A stretch of DNA of 62,140 bases, taken from positions 1 to 62,140 of the forward strand of contig JADZEM010000146.1 of NCBI GenBank assembly GCA_020850535.1, in the 5' to 3' direction. Source of the DNA: Chloroflexota bacterium. Lineage in GTDB: Bacteria > Chloroflexota > UBA6077 > JACCZL01. Of the stretch, positions 32,334-41,003 are shown one piece after another. The notes below the pieces were generated by a model. The model did no database searches, was not told the origin of the DNA, and saw nothing but the letters and a program-made list of their open reading frames with translations. A program made the position numbers and the translations under genes. Position 1 is the first letter of the stretch. Each line of letters opens with the position of its first letter.

Positions 32334-33062
32334 GTGGCGCAGACCGTTCCCACCGTCGACATCCGACGTGCCGCGGACCGATTCCAGACCCGGACCGGCT
32401 GGCTCGACTCCCGGCACAGCTTCAGCTTCGGCCGCCACTACGATCCGAAGAACACCCATTTCGGCCTCTTGCTCGTCTCGAACGACGACGTGGTCAAGGC
32501 TGGCACCGGCTTCGACACCCATCCGCATCGCGACATGGAGATCGTGACCTGGGTGCTGGAGGGCGAGCTCGAGCACAAGGACTCCCAGGGGAACCGTGGG
32601 CTGATCGTGCCGGGCGACGCGCAGCGCATGTCGGCCGGCAGCGGCATCCTCCACTCCGAGATCAACTACTCGGCGAAGACGGATGTGCGCTTCGTCCAGA
32701 TGTGGGTGCTCCCCGACACGAAGAGCATCAACCCCGGGTACCAGGAGACCCATATCGGCAGCCTGATCGACAGCGGCCAGCTCGTCCCCATCGCCTCCGG
32801 GCGCGGCCACGACGGCGCGGTCACCATCCAGCAGCAGGCGGCGACCTTGTGGGGCGCTCGGCTGACGGCCGGGGCCAGCGTGGCCCTGCCGGACGCGCCC
32901 TTCGTCCACCTGTACGTGGCGCGCGGTCCGGTTGACCTGGAGGGAGCCGGCTCGCTCGCGGAGGGCGACGCCGCCCGGCTGGTGGCGGCGGACGGCCGCA
33001 CGGTGACGGCGCCGGCGGGTGGCGCGGGCGCGGAGGTCCTCGTCTGGGAGTTCCGCCCGTAG
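32334..33062 (+). CDS. Pirin-family bicupin protein
   Basis: A 242-residue two-domain cupin. The metal site in the first cupin is seen in FDTHPHRDMEIVTWV and SAGSGILHSEIN (His, His, His and Glu of pirin and quercetin 2,3-dioxygenase YhhW). SFSFGRHYDP near the N-terminus is the family signature. The second cupin (about 140-242) lacks metal residues, which is usual. Bacterial pirins may act as dioxygenases or regulate pyruvate metabolism; the role here is not clear. GTG 32334 is used because GCGGAGG lies nine bases upstream and the family start aligns. Confidence 0.9.
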   Translation: MAQTVPTVDIRRAADRFQTRTGWLDSRHSFSFGRHYDPKNTHFGLLLVSNDDVVKAGTGFDTHPHRDMEIVTWVLEGELEHKDSQGNRGLIVPGDAQRMSAGSGILHSEINYSAKTDVRFVQMWVLPDTKSINPGYQETHIGSLIDSGQLVPIASGRGHDGAVTIQQQAATLWGARLTAGASVALPDAPFVHLYVARGPVDLEGAGSLAEGDAARLVAADGRTVTAPAGGAGAEVLVWEFRP

Positions 33063-33245
33063 CGCGTCATGCCTCCCTGCTTCGCCTGGAGCACACCGGG
33101 TAGGCATAGATTCTGCACTTGCCGGGGCCACGGGGCGAACGCCCTTCCGAGGCGAGCCGTGCTTGCCAGGCTCCGCGCGCTGCCAGTCAGCGTGCGGAGC
33201 CTCTGTGGTCGGGCCGCCCATCCGCAACCGAGGAGGAGCAGGGTC

Positions 33246-34619
33246 ATGGATGCAAATCCACGAGATGAGTCCCGCGCGGCGACGGTCCGCGAGGGCGGCC
33301 CCGAGTCCTGGACCGAGGCCGGCGAGCTGATCGACACCCCGACGAATATGCCGACAGCGGCCGGCGCGCGGACAAGCGGCGGCTCAGTGCCCCCGGCCGC
33401 CGGCGAGGCGACCTCGCCGTTTTCCAGCCAGGGGCCGGCAGCCGCCCAGCGCAGGCGGGCCGGCAGCTCGGCCAGCCGCGTCGAGTCGTCCCATCCGAGC
33501 GGTTCTGATTTCAGCTCGTCGGCCGCCCCGGCCGGACAGGGCAGCAACACTCCGGTTGGCGCGGAGTCCAGCGGCTACCGGGCCTGGGACGACCGGCAGG
33601 AAGAGCCGGGCACGTTCGGGCGCGGCGAGAGCAACGGCATGATGCCCATCATGTCGTCGCTGGGCGGGCTGGCGATGACGGCGGCGGCGGGTGGTCTGGG
33701 CTATCTCTGGTGGAAGCGCCGCCAGAAGCAGCAGTCCCGCGGCGAGCGGCTGAAGGCAGCCCTGCTGGCGGCGGGCACATCGCTGGGGGCATCGGCCGGC
33801 AGCGACTTCCCGCGGATGCTCGGGCAGGCAGCGGCGCAGTCGAAGTCGGCGTGGCTGCCGCTGGCCGTGTTGCCCATCGCCATGATGCTGCGTGAGTACG
33901 GCAAGGCCGGCGAGCGCGCCAGCGATCAGCTTCTGCAGCCGCTGGAGCTCGACAAGCGCAGCAAGCTGTTGGCGAAGCAGGGCTCGGACCTGATCGACGC
34001 CAAGCTGCACGAGTACCGCAAGCGGCTCGTGCAGGAGGTCGATCCGTCCTACAACTCGGGCTGGGGCTGGACGCCCTGGCTGCTCGGCGGGGCGATGGCC
34101 GGCGGCGCGTACGTGGCGTACCGTCAGGGCTGGCTCGATTCGATGATGGGCGGCTCGGCCGGCACGATGTCTGGTGGCAGTGAGCCAGCCGTGCGGGACG
34201 TCATGACCCGCAGCGTGGCGACGGTCGATCCAGAGGCGACGATCGCCGAGGTTGCGCGGAAGATGCGGGATCTCGACGTCGGCTCGCTGCCCGTCTGCGA
34301 CGGCTCCAAGCTGATCGGCATCGTCACCGACCGCGACCTCTCGGTGCGGGCGACGGCTGCCGCGAAGGATCCGAACACCACCCACGTCCGCGAGGTGATG
34401 TCGCCGCAGCTGACCTGGGTCTTCGAAGACGAGCCGGCCGACGCCGCCGCCCGCGTGATGCGCGAACGGCAGATTCGACGCCTGCCGGTGCTGGACCGCG
34501 GCGACCGGCTGGTCGGCGTGGTGGCCCTGGCCGACCTTGCGACGGACCTGGGCGACGACCGGCTGAAGGGGGCAACCCTGGAGGAGATCTCGCAGCCGTC
34601 GGGCGCGAACCCCCGGTAG
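33246..34619 (+). CDS. CBS-domain protein with low-complexity N-terminus and membrane segments
   Basis: A 457-residue protein. Residues 1-125 are low-complexity, rich in Ser, Gly, Ala and Pro. A hydrophobic stretch MSSLGGLAMTAAAGGLGYLWW (about 137-157) leads to an alanine-rich helical region with a second hydrophobic part. Another short segment WLLGGAMAGGAYVAY is near 280. Two CBS motifs close the protein (about 318-375 and 382-440: VRDVMTRSVATVDPEATIAE and VREVMSPQLTWVFEDEPA), which normally bind AMP, ATP or SAM. The combination suggests a membrane-tethered energy sensor, but no effector domain is recognised. GGAGGAG precedes ATG 33246. Confidence 0.85.
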   Translation: MDANPRDESRAATVREGGPESWTEAGELIDTPTNMPTAAGARTSGGSVPPAAGEATSPFSSQGPAAAQRRRAGSSASRVESSHPSGSDFSSSAAPAGQGSNTPVGAESSGYRAWDDRQEEPGTFGRGESNGMMPIMSSLGGLAMTAAAGGLGYLWWKRRQKQQSRGERLKAALLAAGTSLGASAGSDFPRMLGQAAAQSKSAWLPLAVLPIAMMLREYGKAGERASDQLLQPLELDKRSKLLAKQGSDLIDAKLHEYRKRLVQEVDPSYNSGWGWTPWLLGGAMAGGAYVAYRQGWLDSMMGGSAGTMSGGSEPAVRDVMTRSVATVDPEATIAEVARKMRDLDVGSLPVCDGSKLIGIVTDRDLSVRATAAAKDPNTTHVREVMSPQLTWVFEDEPADAAARVMRERQIRRLPVLDRGDRLVGVVALADLATDLGDDRLKGATLEEISQPSGANPR

Positions 34620-34785
34620 GCAGAGAACGGCAGGAAGCCCCTCACTGCTCCGTGTGTTCGTCGCCAAACACCGCGCCACTGCATCGGGCGGCAATCGTTG
34701 GCCGATGGCCCGCCCGATGGTACGCTTCCTTCACGACGACTCGTGCTGAACGGATCGGCACGTGTGAGTCGCCTGGGAGACATGT

Positions 34786-35796
34786 GTGGCAGAGCAGCCG
34801 TTTCGATGGGGCATCCTGAGCGCCGCCAACATCGCGCGCAAGCGCTTCGTGCCGGGCGTCCGGACGGGATCCGAGGGTATCGTGGCGGCCGTGGCTGCCC
34901 GCGATCTCGAGCGCGCCCAGGCATTTGCCTGCGAGCTTGGCATCCCGCGGGCGTACGGCTCCTATGAAGAACTCCTGGCCGATCCCGAGATCGACGGCGT
35001 CTACATCGGACTGCCGAACTCGCTGCACACGGAATGGACCGTCAAGGCAGCCGCCGCCGGCAAGCACGTCCTGTGCGAGAAGCCGCTCAGCCGCCGCGTG
35101 TCGGATGTCGAGCAGATGATCGCGGCGTGCGAGGCGGCCGGCGTGGTGCTGATGGAGGCGTTCATGTACCGCCACCATCGGCAGCACGCCCGCGTTCGTG
35201 AGCTGATCGCCAGCGGCGCGATCGGCGAGCCGACCATCGTGCGGGCCTCGTTCACCTATGCGATGCCTGATGAGCGGCGCGCGGCTCCGACTCCGGATGT
35301 CCGGGTGCAGGCCGGTCTCGATGGCGGCGCGTTCATGGACGTCGGCTGTTACGCGCTGAATGCTGCGCGTCTCCTCTTCGACGCGGAGCCAGTCGAGGTC
35401 ACGGCGTTCCAGCGCAAGGATCCCCTCCTGGGCGTCGACACCCTCTTTGCAGCGGTGGTCCGGTTCCCGGGGGATCGGATGGCGCTGATCGATGGCAGCT
35501 TCGACACGACCAGCACCGCTCGGTACGAGGTCAGCGGCTTCGACGGGGCGATCCTCGTCGAGAAGGCGTTCCAGCCGGAGCGCCTGCCGTCCGAGATCAC
35601 CATCACGTCGCGCGGGGAGCGGCGGACGGAAACGGTCCCTGGCGCCGATCAGATGGGGTTGGAGGCCGATCACTTCGCCAGGAGCGTGCGGGCAGGCAGG
35701 CTCCTGGCGCCGGCCGAGAACGGGCTGGCCCAGGCACGGGCGCTGGAGGCGCTGTACCGCAGCGCCGAAACCGGCCAGGCCGTTCGTTTGTCATAA
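34786..35796 (+). CDS. Gfo/Idh/MocA-family oxidoreductase
   Basis: A 336-residue NAD(P)-dependent dehydrogenase, probably acting on a sugar or cyclitol. The Rossmann half contains RWGILSAANIARKRFVPGV in place of the usual GxGxxG. It continues with VYIGLPNSLHTEWTVKAAAA and the catalytic-site EKP lysine in VLCEKPLSRR. The C-terminal half begins with MYRHHRQHARVRELI and GGAFMDVGCYALNAARLLF, the substrate-binding sheet. It resembles the xylose or dihydrodiol dehydrogenase branch. GTG 34786 follows GGGAGA. No sugar operon surrounds it, so its substrate is undefined. Confidence 0.88.
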   Translation: MAEQPFRWGILSAANIARKRFVPGVRTGSEGIVAAVAARDLERAQAFACELGIPRAYGSYEELLADPEIDGVYIGLPNSLHTEWTVKAAAAGKHVLCEKPLSRRVSDVEQMIAACEAAGVVLMEAFMYRHHRQHARVRELIASGAIGEPTIVRASFTYAMPDERRAAPTPDVRVQAGLDGGAFMDVGCYALNAARLLFDAEPVEVTAFQRKDPLLGVDTLFAAVVRFPGDRMALIDGSFDTTSTARYEVSGFDGAILVEKAFQPERLPSEITITSRGERRTETVPGADQMGLEADHFARSVRAGRLLAPAENGLAQARALEALYRSAETGQAVRLS

Positions 35797-35943
35797 CCGA
35801 TGCATCGCACAACGTCGGGCCTGACTGATCGCGGTGGCGCGTGCGGCGGGCGAGCCGTGCTGCCAGCGGTCACCGGCGCGCTGCGTCGTTCGTTGTACGC
35901 CGAAGACAGTTCGACAGGCGGTCCGGAAGGCGATCCGACGTTG

Positions 35944-35961
35944 CCCGACCGTCCGGTCGGG
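35944..35961. other. Small perfect hairpin in the leader of the HExxH protein gene
   Basis: CCCGACCG-TC-CGGTCGGG forms an 8-bp stem 27 bases before ATG 35989. It could be a leader hairpin or an operator. Nothing else is seen in the 192-base gap. Confidence 0.3.
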
Positions 35962-35988
35962 ACGCCCACACGAGGCGGGGGAACTCGC

Positions 35989-37128
35989 ATGCATACGCTG
36001 GCTCGCATCGTCGGGGCGTTTCTCGCCCTGACCATTCTTCTGGGGCAGCCCGCGCCGATGGCACTGGCGCAAGGCGCGCCGTTCTGTGCTCCCGGCGCAG
36101 CCCCCGCCTTTGTGCAGGGTTTCGCGCAGCTCAAGTCGATCCTGGGCGACGTCATGGGCGATCCCGTCGAGTGCGAGCACACCGACGGCGCGAGCGGTGA
36201 CGTGCTCCAGCAGACGACCACCGGTCTCGCCTTCTGGCGCAAGTCCACCAACACGGCCACCTTCACGGATGGGTATCGGCACTGGGCGCTGACCGCTCGC
36301 GGCCTGCTGACCTGGGAAGGCAACAGCATCGATCCGCCGGCGACGGCCCGGCCGGCTGGCGGTCAGCCGTCCGGCGCACCGGCGAGTGGGTCCGGCTCCG
36401 TTGCCAGCGGCGGGCGCACCGAGTCGGCGGCCGTCTCCGCGATTGGCGCTGGCCGGCGGCGCACCCCGAACGAGTTCGTCTTCCGGACCATCGACCAGGC
36501 CCCGGCGAACAACGGCTGGCCCTGCCTGAGTCGAAACCCGAGCTGTGGCCGCGAGGAGTGGTGGGCGCAGTGGAACGAGCTGCAAGACTCGAACTGGCTC
36601 CAGTACAAGTACATCGGGGCCGGGCTGGTGACCGAGGCTCGCTTTGCCGAGGCCATCTCGTTGCTCTGGCTCTGGCCGGAAGGTCGTGAGCTGCTGACCA
36701 CCGCGGCCAACCACGGCGTGGCGATCTACAGCTCGCAGGAGATCGCGCGGCGGGCGTTCGCGGCGTACCGCCCGGCGGACCGCACGCTGATGGTCAACCC
36801 GAACTTCACCGAGGTCTCGACGTGGCTGCTGGCCGACGTGCTGGCCCACGAGCTGCGGCACGCTTCGGATCATGCCACGACCACGCGGATGGGCGGTGGC
36901 TACGGCGACTGCGTGGCCCGCGAGCAGGCCGCCTTCAACACCGAGCGCGACTTCGTGCGCTGGCTGGCCGAGCGGCAGGGCGGCCTGCCCTCGTCGGACG
37001 AGGTGTCCAAGCTGCTCTCGCAGGAGGATTTCGCCCTCTTCTCCGACATCTACCGCACGCTCAACTCGCCGAACCTCAACGCCCAGGTCGAAGAGAGCTA
37101 CCGTTCGATCTGTCGTGGCGGGCGGTGA
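35989..37128 (+). CDS. Secreted putative metalloprotease with an HExxH motif
   Basis: A 379-residue exported protein. Residues 1-27 form a signal peptide (LARIVGAFLALTILLG to ALAQ). The next about 85 residues contain a pattern LQQTTTGLAFWRKSTNTATF and WALTARGLLTWEG, which looks like a small repeat module of secreted Chloroflexota-type proteins. A Ser/Gly/Pro linker follows. The C-terminal domain has paired cysteines (CLSRNPSC) and HELRHASDH with HExxH at 287-291, a zincin signature, then a second acidic helix REQAAFNTERDF that may hold the third ligand. I do not recognise the peptidase family. Confidence 0.72.
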   Translation: MHTLARIVGAFLALTILLGQPAPMALAQGAPFCAPGAAPAFVQGFAQLKSILGDVMGDPVECEHTDGASGDVLQQTTTGLAFWRKSTNTATFTDGYRHWALTARGLLTWEGNSIDPPATARPAGGQPSGAPASGSGSVASGGRTESAAVSAIGAGRRRTPNEFVFRTIDQAPANNGWPCLSRNPSCGREEWWAQWNELQDSNWLQYKYIGAGLVTEARFAEAISLLWLWPEGRELLTTAANHGVAIYSSQEIARRAFAAYRPADRTLMVNPNFTEVSTWLLADVLAHELRHASDHATTTRMGGGYGDCVAREQAAFNTERDFVRWLAERQGGLPSSDEVSKLLSQEDFALFSDIYRTLNSPNLNAQVEESYRSICRGGR

Positions 37129-37142
37129 GCACACGCCACGGC

Positions 37143-37179
37143 GCCGTCCGCGAGCGCCTGCCGCAGGCTTGTGGACGGC
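37143..37179 (+). terminator. Candidate terminator after the HExxH protein gene
   Basis: GCCGTCC (37143-37149) pairs with GGACGGC (37173-37179), and an inner stem GCCTG/CAGGC (37156-37168) lies within. It begins 14 bases after the stop. A short GGGCTTT follows, weak for a U-tract. Confidence 0.45.
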
Positions 37180-37262
37180 GGCCGGCGGGCTTTGCTGATG
37201 CTCGTAACGTGCTCGCAAGGTGATGACACGCATTTCTCTGGCTGATAGGGCGAGAAGCGCAG

Positions 37263-37268
37263 TATGAT
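37263..37268 (+). promoter_or_regulatory. Candidate -10 box (TATGAT) for the VTT-domain gene
   Basis: TATGAT lies 104 bases before ATG 37373 in the 244-base gap. If used it gives a leader of about 98 bases. No -35 consensus can be seen. Confidence 0.3.
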
Positions 37269-37372
37269 CCGCTCGCTGCCGTCCCAATGAGAGGGGCATG
37301 CGCGTTCCACGGAGTGAGACCTCCGGAGCATCCGTACAAGGCCCGATCCGTGTTGAACGATTTTTCCCGTGC

Positions 37373-38068
37373 ATGACTGACCACGTATCCTCGGCTGCCG
37401 CCTCGCGCCCCGTACCGGTGCGCCCCATCACGCCGCCCGTCGAGCTGCGCCCGTCTGGTGACCAGCAGCCCGAGGCCCCGCCGGCGAAGCGCTCGGTCTG
37501 GAAGCTCGTCCTGACCCTGCTGGCGCTCGGGGCGATGAGCGGCCTGTTTCTGTTCTTCCCGATTGACTGGGACAAGGTCGGAAACTGGGGCTACGTCGGC
37601 GTGTTCGGCGTCGTGTTCGTGGCGACGGCCAGCGTGGCCCTGCCGATCCCATACCTCTTCATCGTGGCGCGGGCCGCGCTGTATCTCGATCCGTTCGGCG
37701 TGACCCTGGTGGCCGGCATCGCCGGCGCGCTCGGCGAATTGTCGGGATACGTCCTTGGGGCCAGCGGGCGCGAGCTGTTTCCGCAGAACAAGGTGTATGA
37801 CCGCGCCAACCACCTGATGGTCAAGTACGGGTTCTGGTGCGTCGTCTTCTTCGCGTTTGTGCCGAATCCCGTCTTCGACGCCATCGGATTCGCGGCGGGC
37901 GTGCTCAAGTACCCGCTCTGGCGCTTCCTGCTGGCCTGCTTCCTCGGCAAGTCGATGAAGTTTGCGATGGCCGCCTTCGCCGTCCCGATGATCCGCTTCA
38001 CCTGCCTCTACCTCCCCGACGCCTGCGGCTGGGTGTCGCATGGGCCGCTCGGACGCCTGGTCGGCTAG
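37373..38068 (+). CDS. VTT/SNARE-associated (DedA-like) membrane protein
   Basis: A 231-residue membrane protein. After a soluble Pro-rich N-terminus (1-40) come about five hydrophobic segments. The VTT core has GVFGVVFVATASVALPIPYL, AGIAGALGELSGYVLGASG (the G-x-x-x-G-E segment) and FAFVPNPVFDAIGFAAGVLK (an R/P-rich re-entrant loop). DedA/VTT proteins move or scramble phospholipids, including undecaprenyl phosphate. The short length is normal. Substrate not determined. Confidence 0.85.
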   Translation: MTDHVSSAAASRPVPVRPITPPVELRPSGDQQPEAPPAKRSVWKLVLTLLALGAMSGLFLFFPIDWDKVGNWGYVGVFGVVFVATASVALPIPYLFIVARAALYLDPFGVTLVAGIAGALGELSGYVLGASGRELFPQNKVYDRANHLMVKYGFWCVVFFAFVPNPVFDAIGFAAGVLKYPLWRFLLACFLGKSMKFAMAAFAVPMIRFTCLYLPDACGWVSHGPLGRLVG

Positions 38069-38177
38069 CGACGCCGCGCTCGGCTGGCTGTCCGGCTGCT
38101 CGTTACGTCCTGCTACGAACCCGTCACGCCTGAAGGCTCGTTCTAGACGACGATGCCTGTATCGCCTGGAGGGGTTC

Positions 38178-39695
38178 GTGCGGCTCTGGTTCTCTGTGGT
38201 CGGCGTGACGCTGCTGGTGCTCGGAGTGCTGACCACGTCGCTGCCGTCAACGCCGGCCCTCGCGCAGTCGAGCGGCGAGGCCTTCGATGATTTCGCGGTC
38301 GGCATCATCGTCGACACCACCAACCCGCGCAGTATGGCGATGGCGCGTGAAGGCGGCTTCACCCACGCCAAAATGATCGTCAACTGGGCGCGCCTGGAGC
38401 CGCGCCGGGGCCGCTACACGTTCCGCGAATCGTCCGAGAACGATCTCGACAACGTGATGAAGGCGGCGCGCGGCGAGGACATGAAGCTCGTGGTGCGGGT
38501 GGACGGCGCGCCCGACTGGGCCGGTGGCAAGCCGTCGAAGGCCGACACCGGCGCGGTCGAAGCGTTCTACGCCGCGATGGCCGCGCACGGGAAGGGGGCC
38601 ATCGTCGCCTACGAGGTCCTGAACGAGCCGAACCTGCCGTTCGAGTGGGGCGGCGACCCCAGCCCGTCCGGCTACGCGCAGTTCGTGAAGGCGGCGTACC
38701 GGGGCGTCAAGAAGGGCGACGCGAACGCCCTGGTGATCGCCGGCGGCCTCTCGCCGGCCGCGCAGGTGGACGACCTGGAGTTTCTGCGCGGGATGTACGC
38801 GGCGGGCGTCAAAGGCTCGATGGATGTGGTGGCCATCCATAACTACGGCGGCAACTTCGAGCCGGAGACGGACCCTGGCAGTTGCGGCATCTGCTTCCGC
38901 CGTGCCGAGCTGTATCGGCAGATCATGGTGGAGCAGGGCGACGGCAACACGCCGCTCTGGGGAACCGAGTTCGGCTGGTTGCTGGACTCGGGCAAGAACA
39001 TGGGCCAGTACGACTGGATGCGTGTCTCGGCAGAGAAGCAGGCCGAGTACGTCGTGCGCTCGTTCCAGTACGCGCAGAGGAACTGGCCCTGGATGACCGG
39101 GCTGCTGCTCTCGAACCTGGACGCCAGCACCTCGCCGTACCACACCGCGCCGCAGGACGGGATGCCCTGGTTCGCGATCCTGAACAAGGACCACTCGCCG
39201 CGCCCGGCCTGGAAAGCGGTGAAGGCGTGGCGCGAGCAGGAGCTGGCGCGGGGGGCGTCACGCCCTCGCCTGTCGGCAGCCGCGCAGGCGGCCTCGCCGA
39301 CTCCGGTTGCGCCGACACCCGAGCCGACGCTCGCGCCAACGGCGACGCTCGTCCCGGCCCTGGAGCCGACGCCCGAGCCGAGCGCCGCCCCGCTGCTGGA
39401 GACGCCGGCTGCACAGGCCAGCCCGGCCACGGCGGCTCTGCCCGAGCCACCGGCGGCGTCGCCAACGGCGCTCATCCGCTTGCGGATCACGAAGACGGGT
39501 GGGACCGGTGCGAACCTGCGTGCCGAGCCTCGGCCCGATGCGCGGGTCATCGCCATCCTGCTGGACGACACGCAGCTCGACGTGGTCGGCGAGGACGTGA
39601 AGGCCGGCGGCGTGACCTGGAAGAACGTCCGCACCACCGGCAGCACGTCGGATGGCGTCACCGGCTGGGTGTCGGCGCAGTACCTGTTGCCGTAG
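38178..39695 (+). CDS. Secreted clan-A-like glycoside hydrolase with C-terminal SH3b domain
   Basis: A 505-residue exported protein from GTG 38178 (GGAGGGG just before). Signal peptide at 1-32. A TIM-barrel glycosidase domain spans about 40-345. The acid/base glutamate is in YEVLNEPNLPF and the nucleophile glutamate in LWGTEFGWLL, the pair spacing of clan GH-A. It resembles GH39/GH5-type enzymes, but the exact family is not decided. A linker of repeated Pro, Thr and Ala (about 355-425) follows. The last 65 residues are an SH3b domain (GTGANLRAEPRPDARVIAIL to GWVSAQYLLP), likely for wall binding. Confidence 0.87.
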   Translation: MRLWFSVVGVTLLVLGVLTTSLPSTPALAQSSGEAFDDFAVGIIVDTTNPRSMAMAREGGFTHAKMIVNWARLEPRRGRYTFRESSENDLDNVMKAARGEDMKLVVRVDGAPDWAGGKPSKADTGAVEAFYAAMAAHGKGAIVAYEVLNEPNLPFEWGGDPSPSGYAQFVKAAYRGVKKGDANALVIAGGLSPAAQVDDLEFLRGMYAAGVKGSMDVVAIHNYGGNFEPETDPGSCGICFRRAELYRQIMVEQGDGNTPLWGTEFGWLLDSGKNMGQYDWMRVSAEKQAEYVVRSFQYAQRNWPWMTGLLLSNLDASTSPYHTAPQDGMPWFAILNKDHSPRPAWKAVKAWREQELARGASRPRLSAAAQAASPTPVAPTPEPTLAPTATLVPALEPTPEPSAAPLLETPAAQASPATAALPEPPAASPTALIRLRITKTGGTGANLRAEPRPDARVIAILLDDTQLDVVGEDVKAGGVTWKNVRTTGSTSDGVTGWVSAQYLLP

Positions 39696-39710
39696 GCTGC
39701 GCCCGCCGGT

Positions 39711-39802
39711 CGTGGATCGAGGGTCATCGGTCATGGGAACGAGCTGACGGTGTATCGTTCTCGGACTGACCACGATCCCTACCACCCACGATCTACGATC
39801 CA
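39711..39802. repeat. Degenerate heptamer-like repeat between genes
   Basis: The 92 bases before the alcohol dehydrogenase gene carry GTCGTGGATCGAGGGTCATC and near the end a partly complementary run (CCACGATCCCTACCACCC, CGATCTACGATCCATGACC). The words match the 21851-21901 hairpin. It looks like a decayed copy of the same type of palindrome. Confidence 0.5.
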
Positions 39803-39826
39803 TGACCCACTAAGCGGAGGGACACG

Positions 39827-40936
39827 ATGGCAAAGACTGGTCGCGCGGTCGTCCTGGCGAAGGCGGGCGCACCGTTTGAGATCCGCGAGTACCCGGTCCC
39901 TGACGTGGAACCAGGAGCCGCCCTGGTCCGGATCACGCTCTCGAATGTGTGCGGGTCCGACCTGCACATCTGGCGCGGCGAGCTGGACCCGATCAAGCGG
40001 AACTGGGCGCTGCCCCGCCACAACGGCCACGAGATGACCGGCTTCATCGAGAAGCTCGGCGAGGGCGTCACGACGGATTCGGATGGGCAGCCGCTCAAAG
40101 AGGGCGACCGCGTCGTCTTCCAGTACTTCTTCCCCTGTGGCCGCTGCAAGAACTGCCTCGCCGGGCGGAGCCGGGCCTGCCCGCTGCGCTACGCTCACAC
40201 AGCCGTGCCGTGCGATCAGCCGCCCTACTTCAACGGCGGCTGGGGCGACTACTTCTACCTGCGGCCCCGGCACACCGTCTTCAAGGTGCCGGACCATCTG
40301 TCTGACGACCTGGTCGTCGGCGTCAACTGCGCGTTCTCGCAGGTGGTCTGCGGCATGGACGTTGGCAATCTCCAGACCGGCGAGACGGTGGTGATCCAGG
40401 GCGCCGGCGGCCTGGGCCTGTACGCCATCGCCGTGGCGAAGGAGCGCGGCGCGGGACAGGTCATCGTCGTGGACGGGGTGCCGGAGCGGCTGGATCTTGC
40501 CGAGGCGTTCGGCGCGGATCATGTCATCGATATGCGCGAGTCGAAGACGCCTGAGGATCGCGCGGCTCGCGTCAAGGAACTGACCGGCGGCTGGGGCGCG
40601 GATGTCGTAGTGGATGTGGCTGGCTTCCCGGCCGTCGTGGCCGAGGGCATGAAGATGATGGCCCAGGGCGCGCGCTACGTCGAGATCGGCAATATCTCGC
40701 CGGGCCTGACCTACGACGCCGATCCGTCGTTCTGGGTGACCAACAACTGCACCATCACCGGCATTCACGTCTACGAGCCGCGCCACCTCCGCGAGGCGCT
40801 GCGGATGCTGGATCGGAAGAGCAGCGTCTACCCGTTCCACAAGATCGTCTCGCACCGCTTCCCGCTGGAAGAGGTCAACGAGGTGCTGGCGGCCCAGGAC
40901 AAGGGGCACATCACCCGGGCCAGCCTCGTACCGTAG
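39827..40936 (+). CDS. Zinc-dependent alcohol/polyol dehydrogenase (MDR family)
   Basis: A 369-residue medium-chain dehydrogenase. The catalytic zinc site shows NVCGSDLHIW and HNGHEMTGFIEKLG. The structural zinc loop is CGRCKNCLAGRSRAC. The cofactor-binding segment is VVIQGAGGLGLYAIAVAKER. Close relatives act on threonine, sorbitol or other polyols with NAD+. Its neighbours (enolase-superfamily dehydratase and SDR oxidoreductase) suggest a pathway for a sugar acid or polyol. AGCGGAGGG precedes the ATG. Confidence 0.9.
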   Translation: MAKTGRAVVLAKAGAPFEIREYPVPDVEPGAALVRITLSNVCGSDLHIWRGELDPIKRNWALPRHNGHEMTGFIEKLGEGVTTDSDGQPLKEGDRVVFQYFFPCGRCKNCLAGRSRACPLRYAHTAVPCDQPPYFNGGWGDYFYLRPRHTVFKVPDHLSDDLVVGVNCAFSQVVCGMDVGNLQTGETVVIQGAGGLGLYAIAVAKERGAGQVIVVDGVPERLDLAEAFGADHVIDMRESKTPEDRAARVKELTGGWGADVVVDVAGFPAVVAEGMKMMAQGARYVEIGNISPGLTYDADPSFWVTNNCTITGIHVYEPRHLREALRMLDRKSSVYPFHKIVSHRFPLEEVNEVLAAQDKGHITRASLVP

Positions 40937-40948
40937 GTTTCGGACTCT

Positions 40949-40992
40949 GGGTTTCGGGTTTCGGGGGCGCCATCCCCGGAAACCCGAAACCC
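40949..40992. terminator. Bidirectional hairpin between convergent genes
   Basis: GGGTTTCGGGTTTCGGGG and its counterpart CCCCGGAAACCCGAAACCC form a stem of about 18 bp with one bulge and a short loop. It lies between the convergent alcohol dehydrogenase and dehydratase genes. The GGGTTTC word recurs at 61908-61981. No T-run. Confidence 0.55.
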
Positions 40993-41003
40993 GAATCCCC
41001 GTG

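Noticed and set aside
30251-32362. A 703-codon minus-strand frame across the MFS exporter and its neighbour
   Set aside because: Only the last 128 codons are used, from ATG 30637. The rest is the MFS gene read in another frame.
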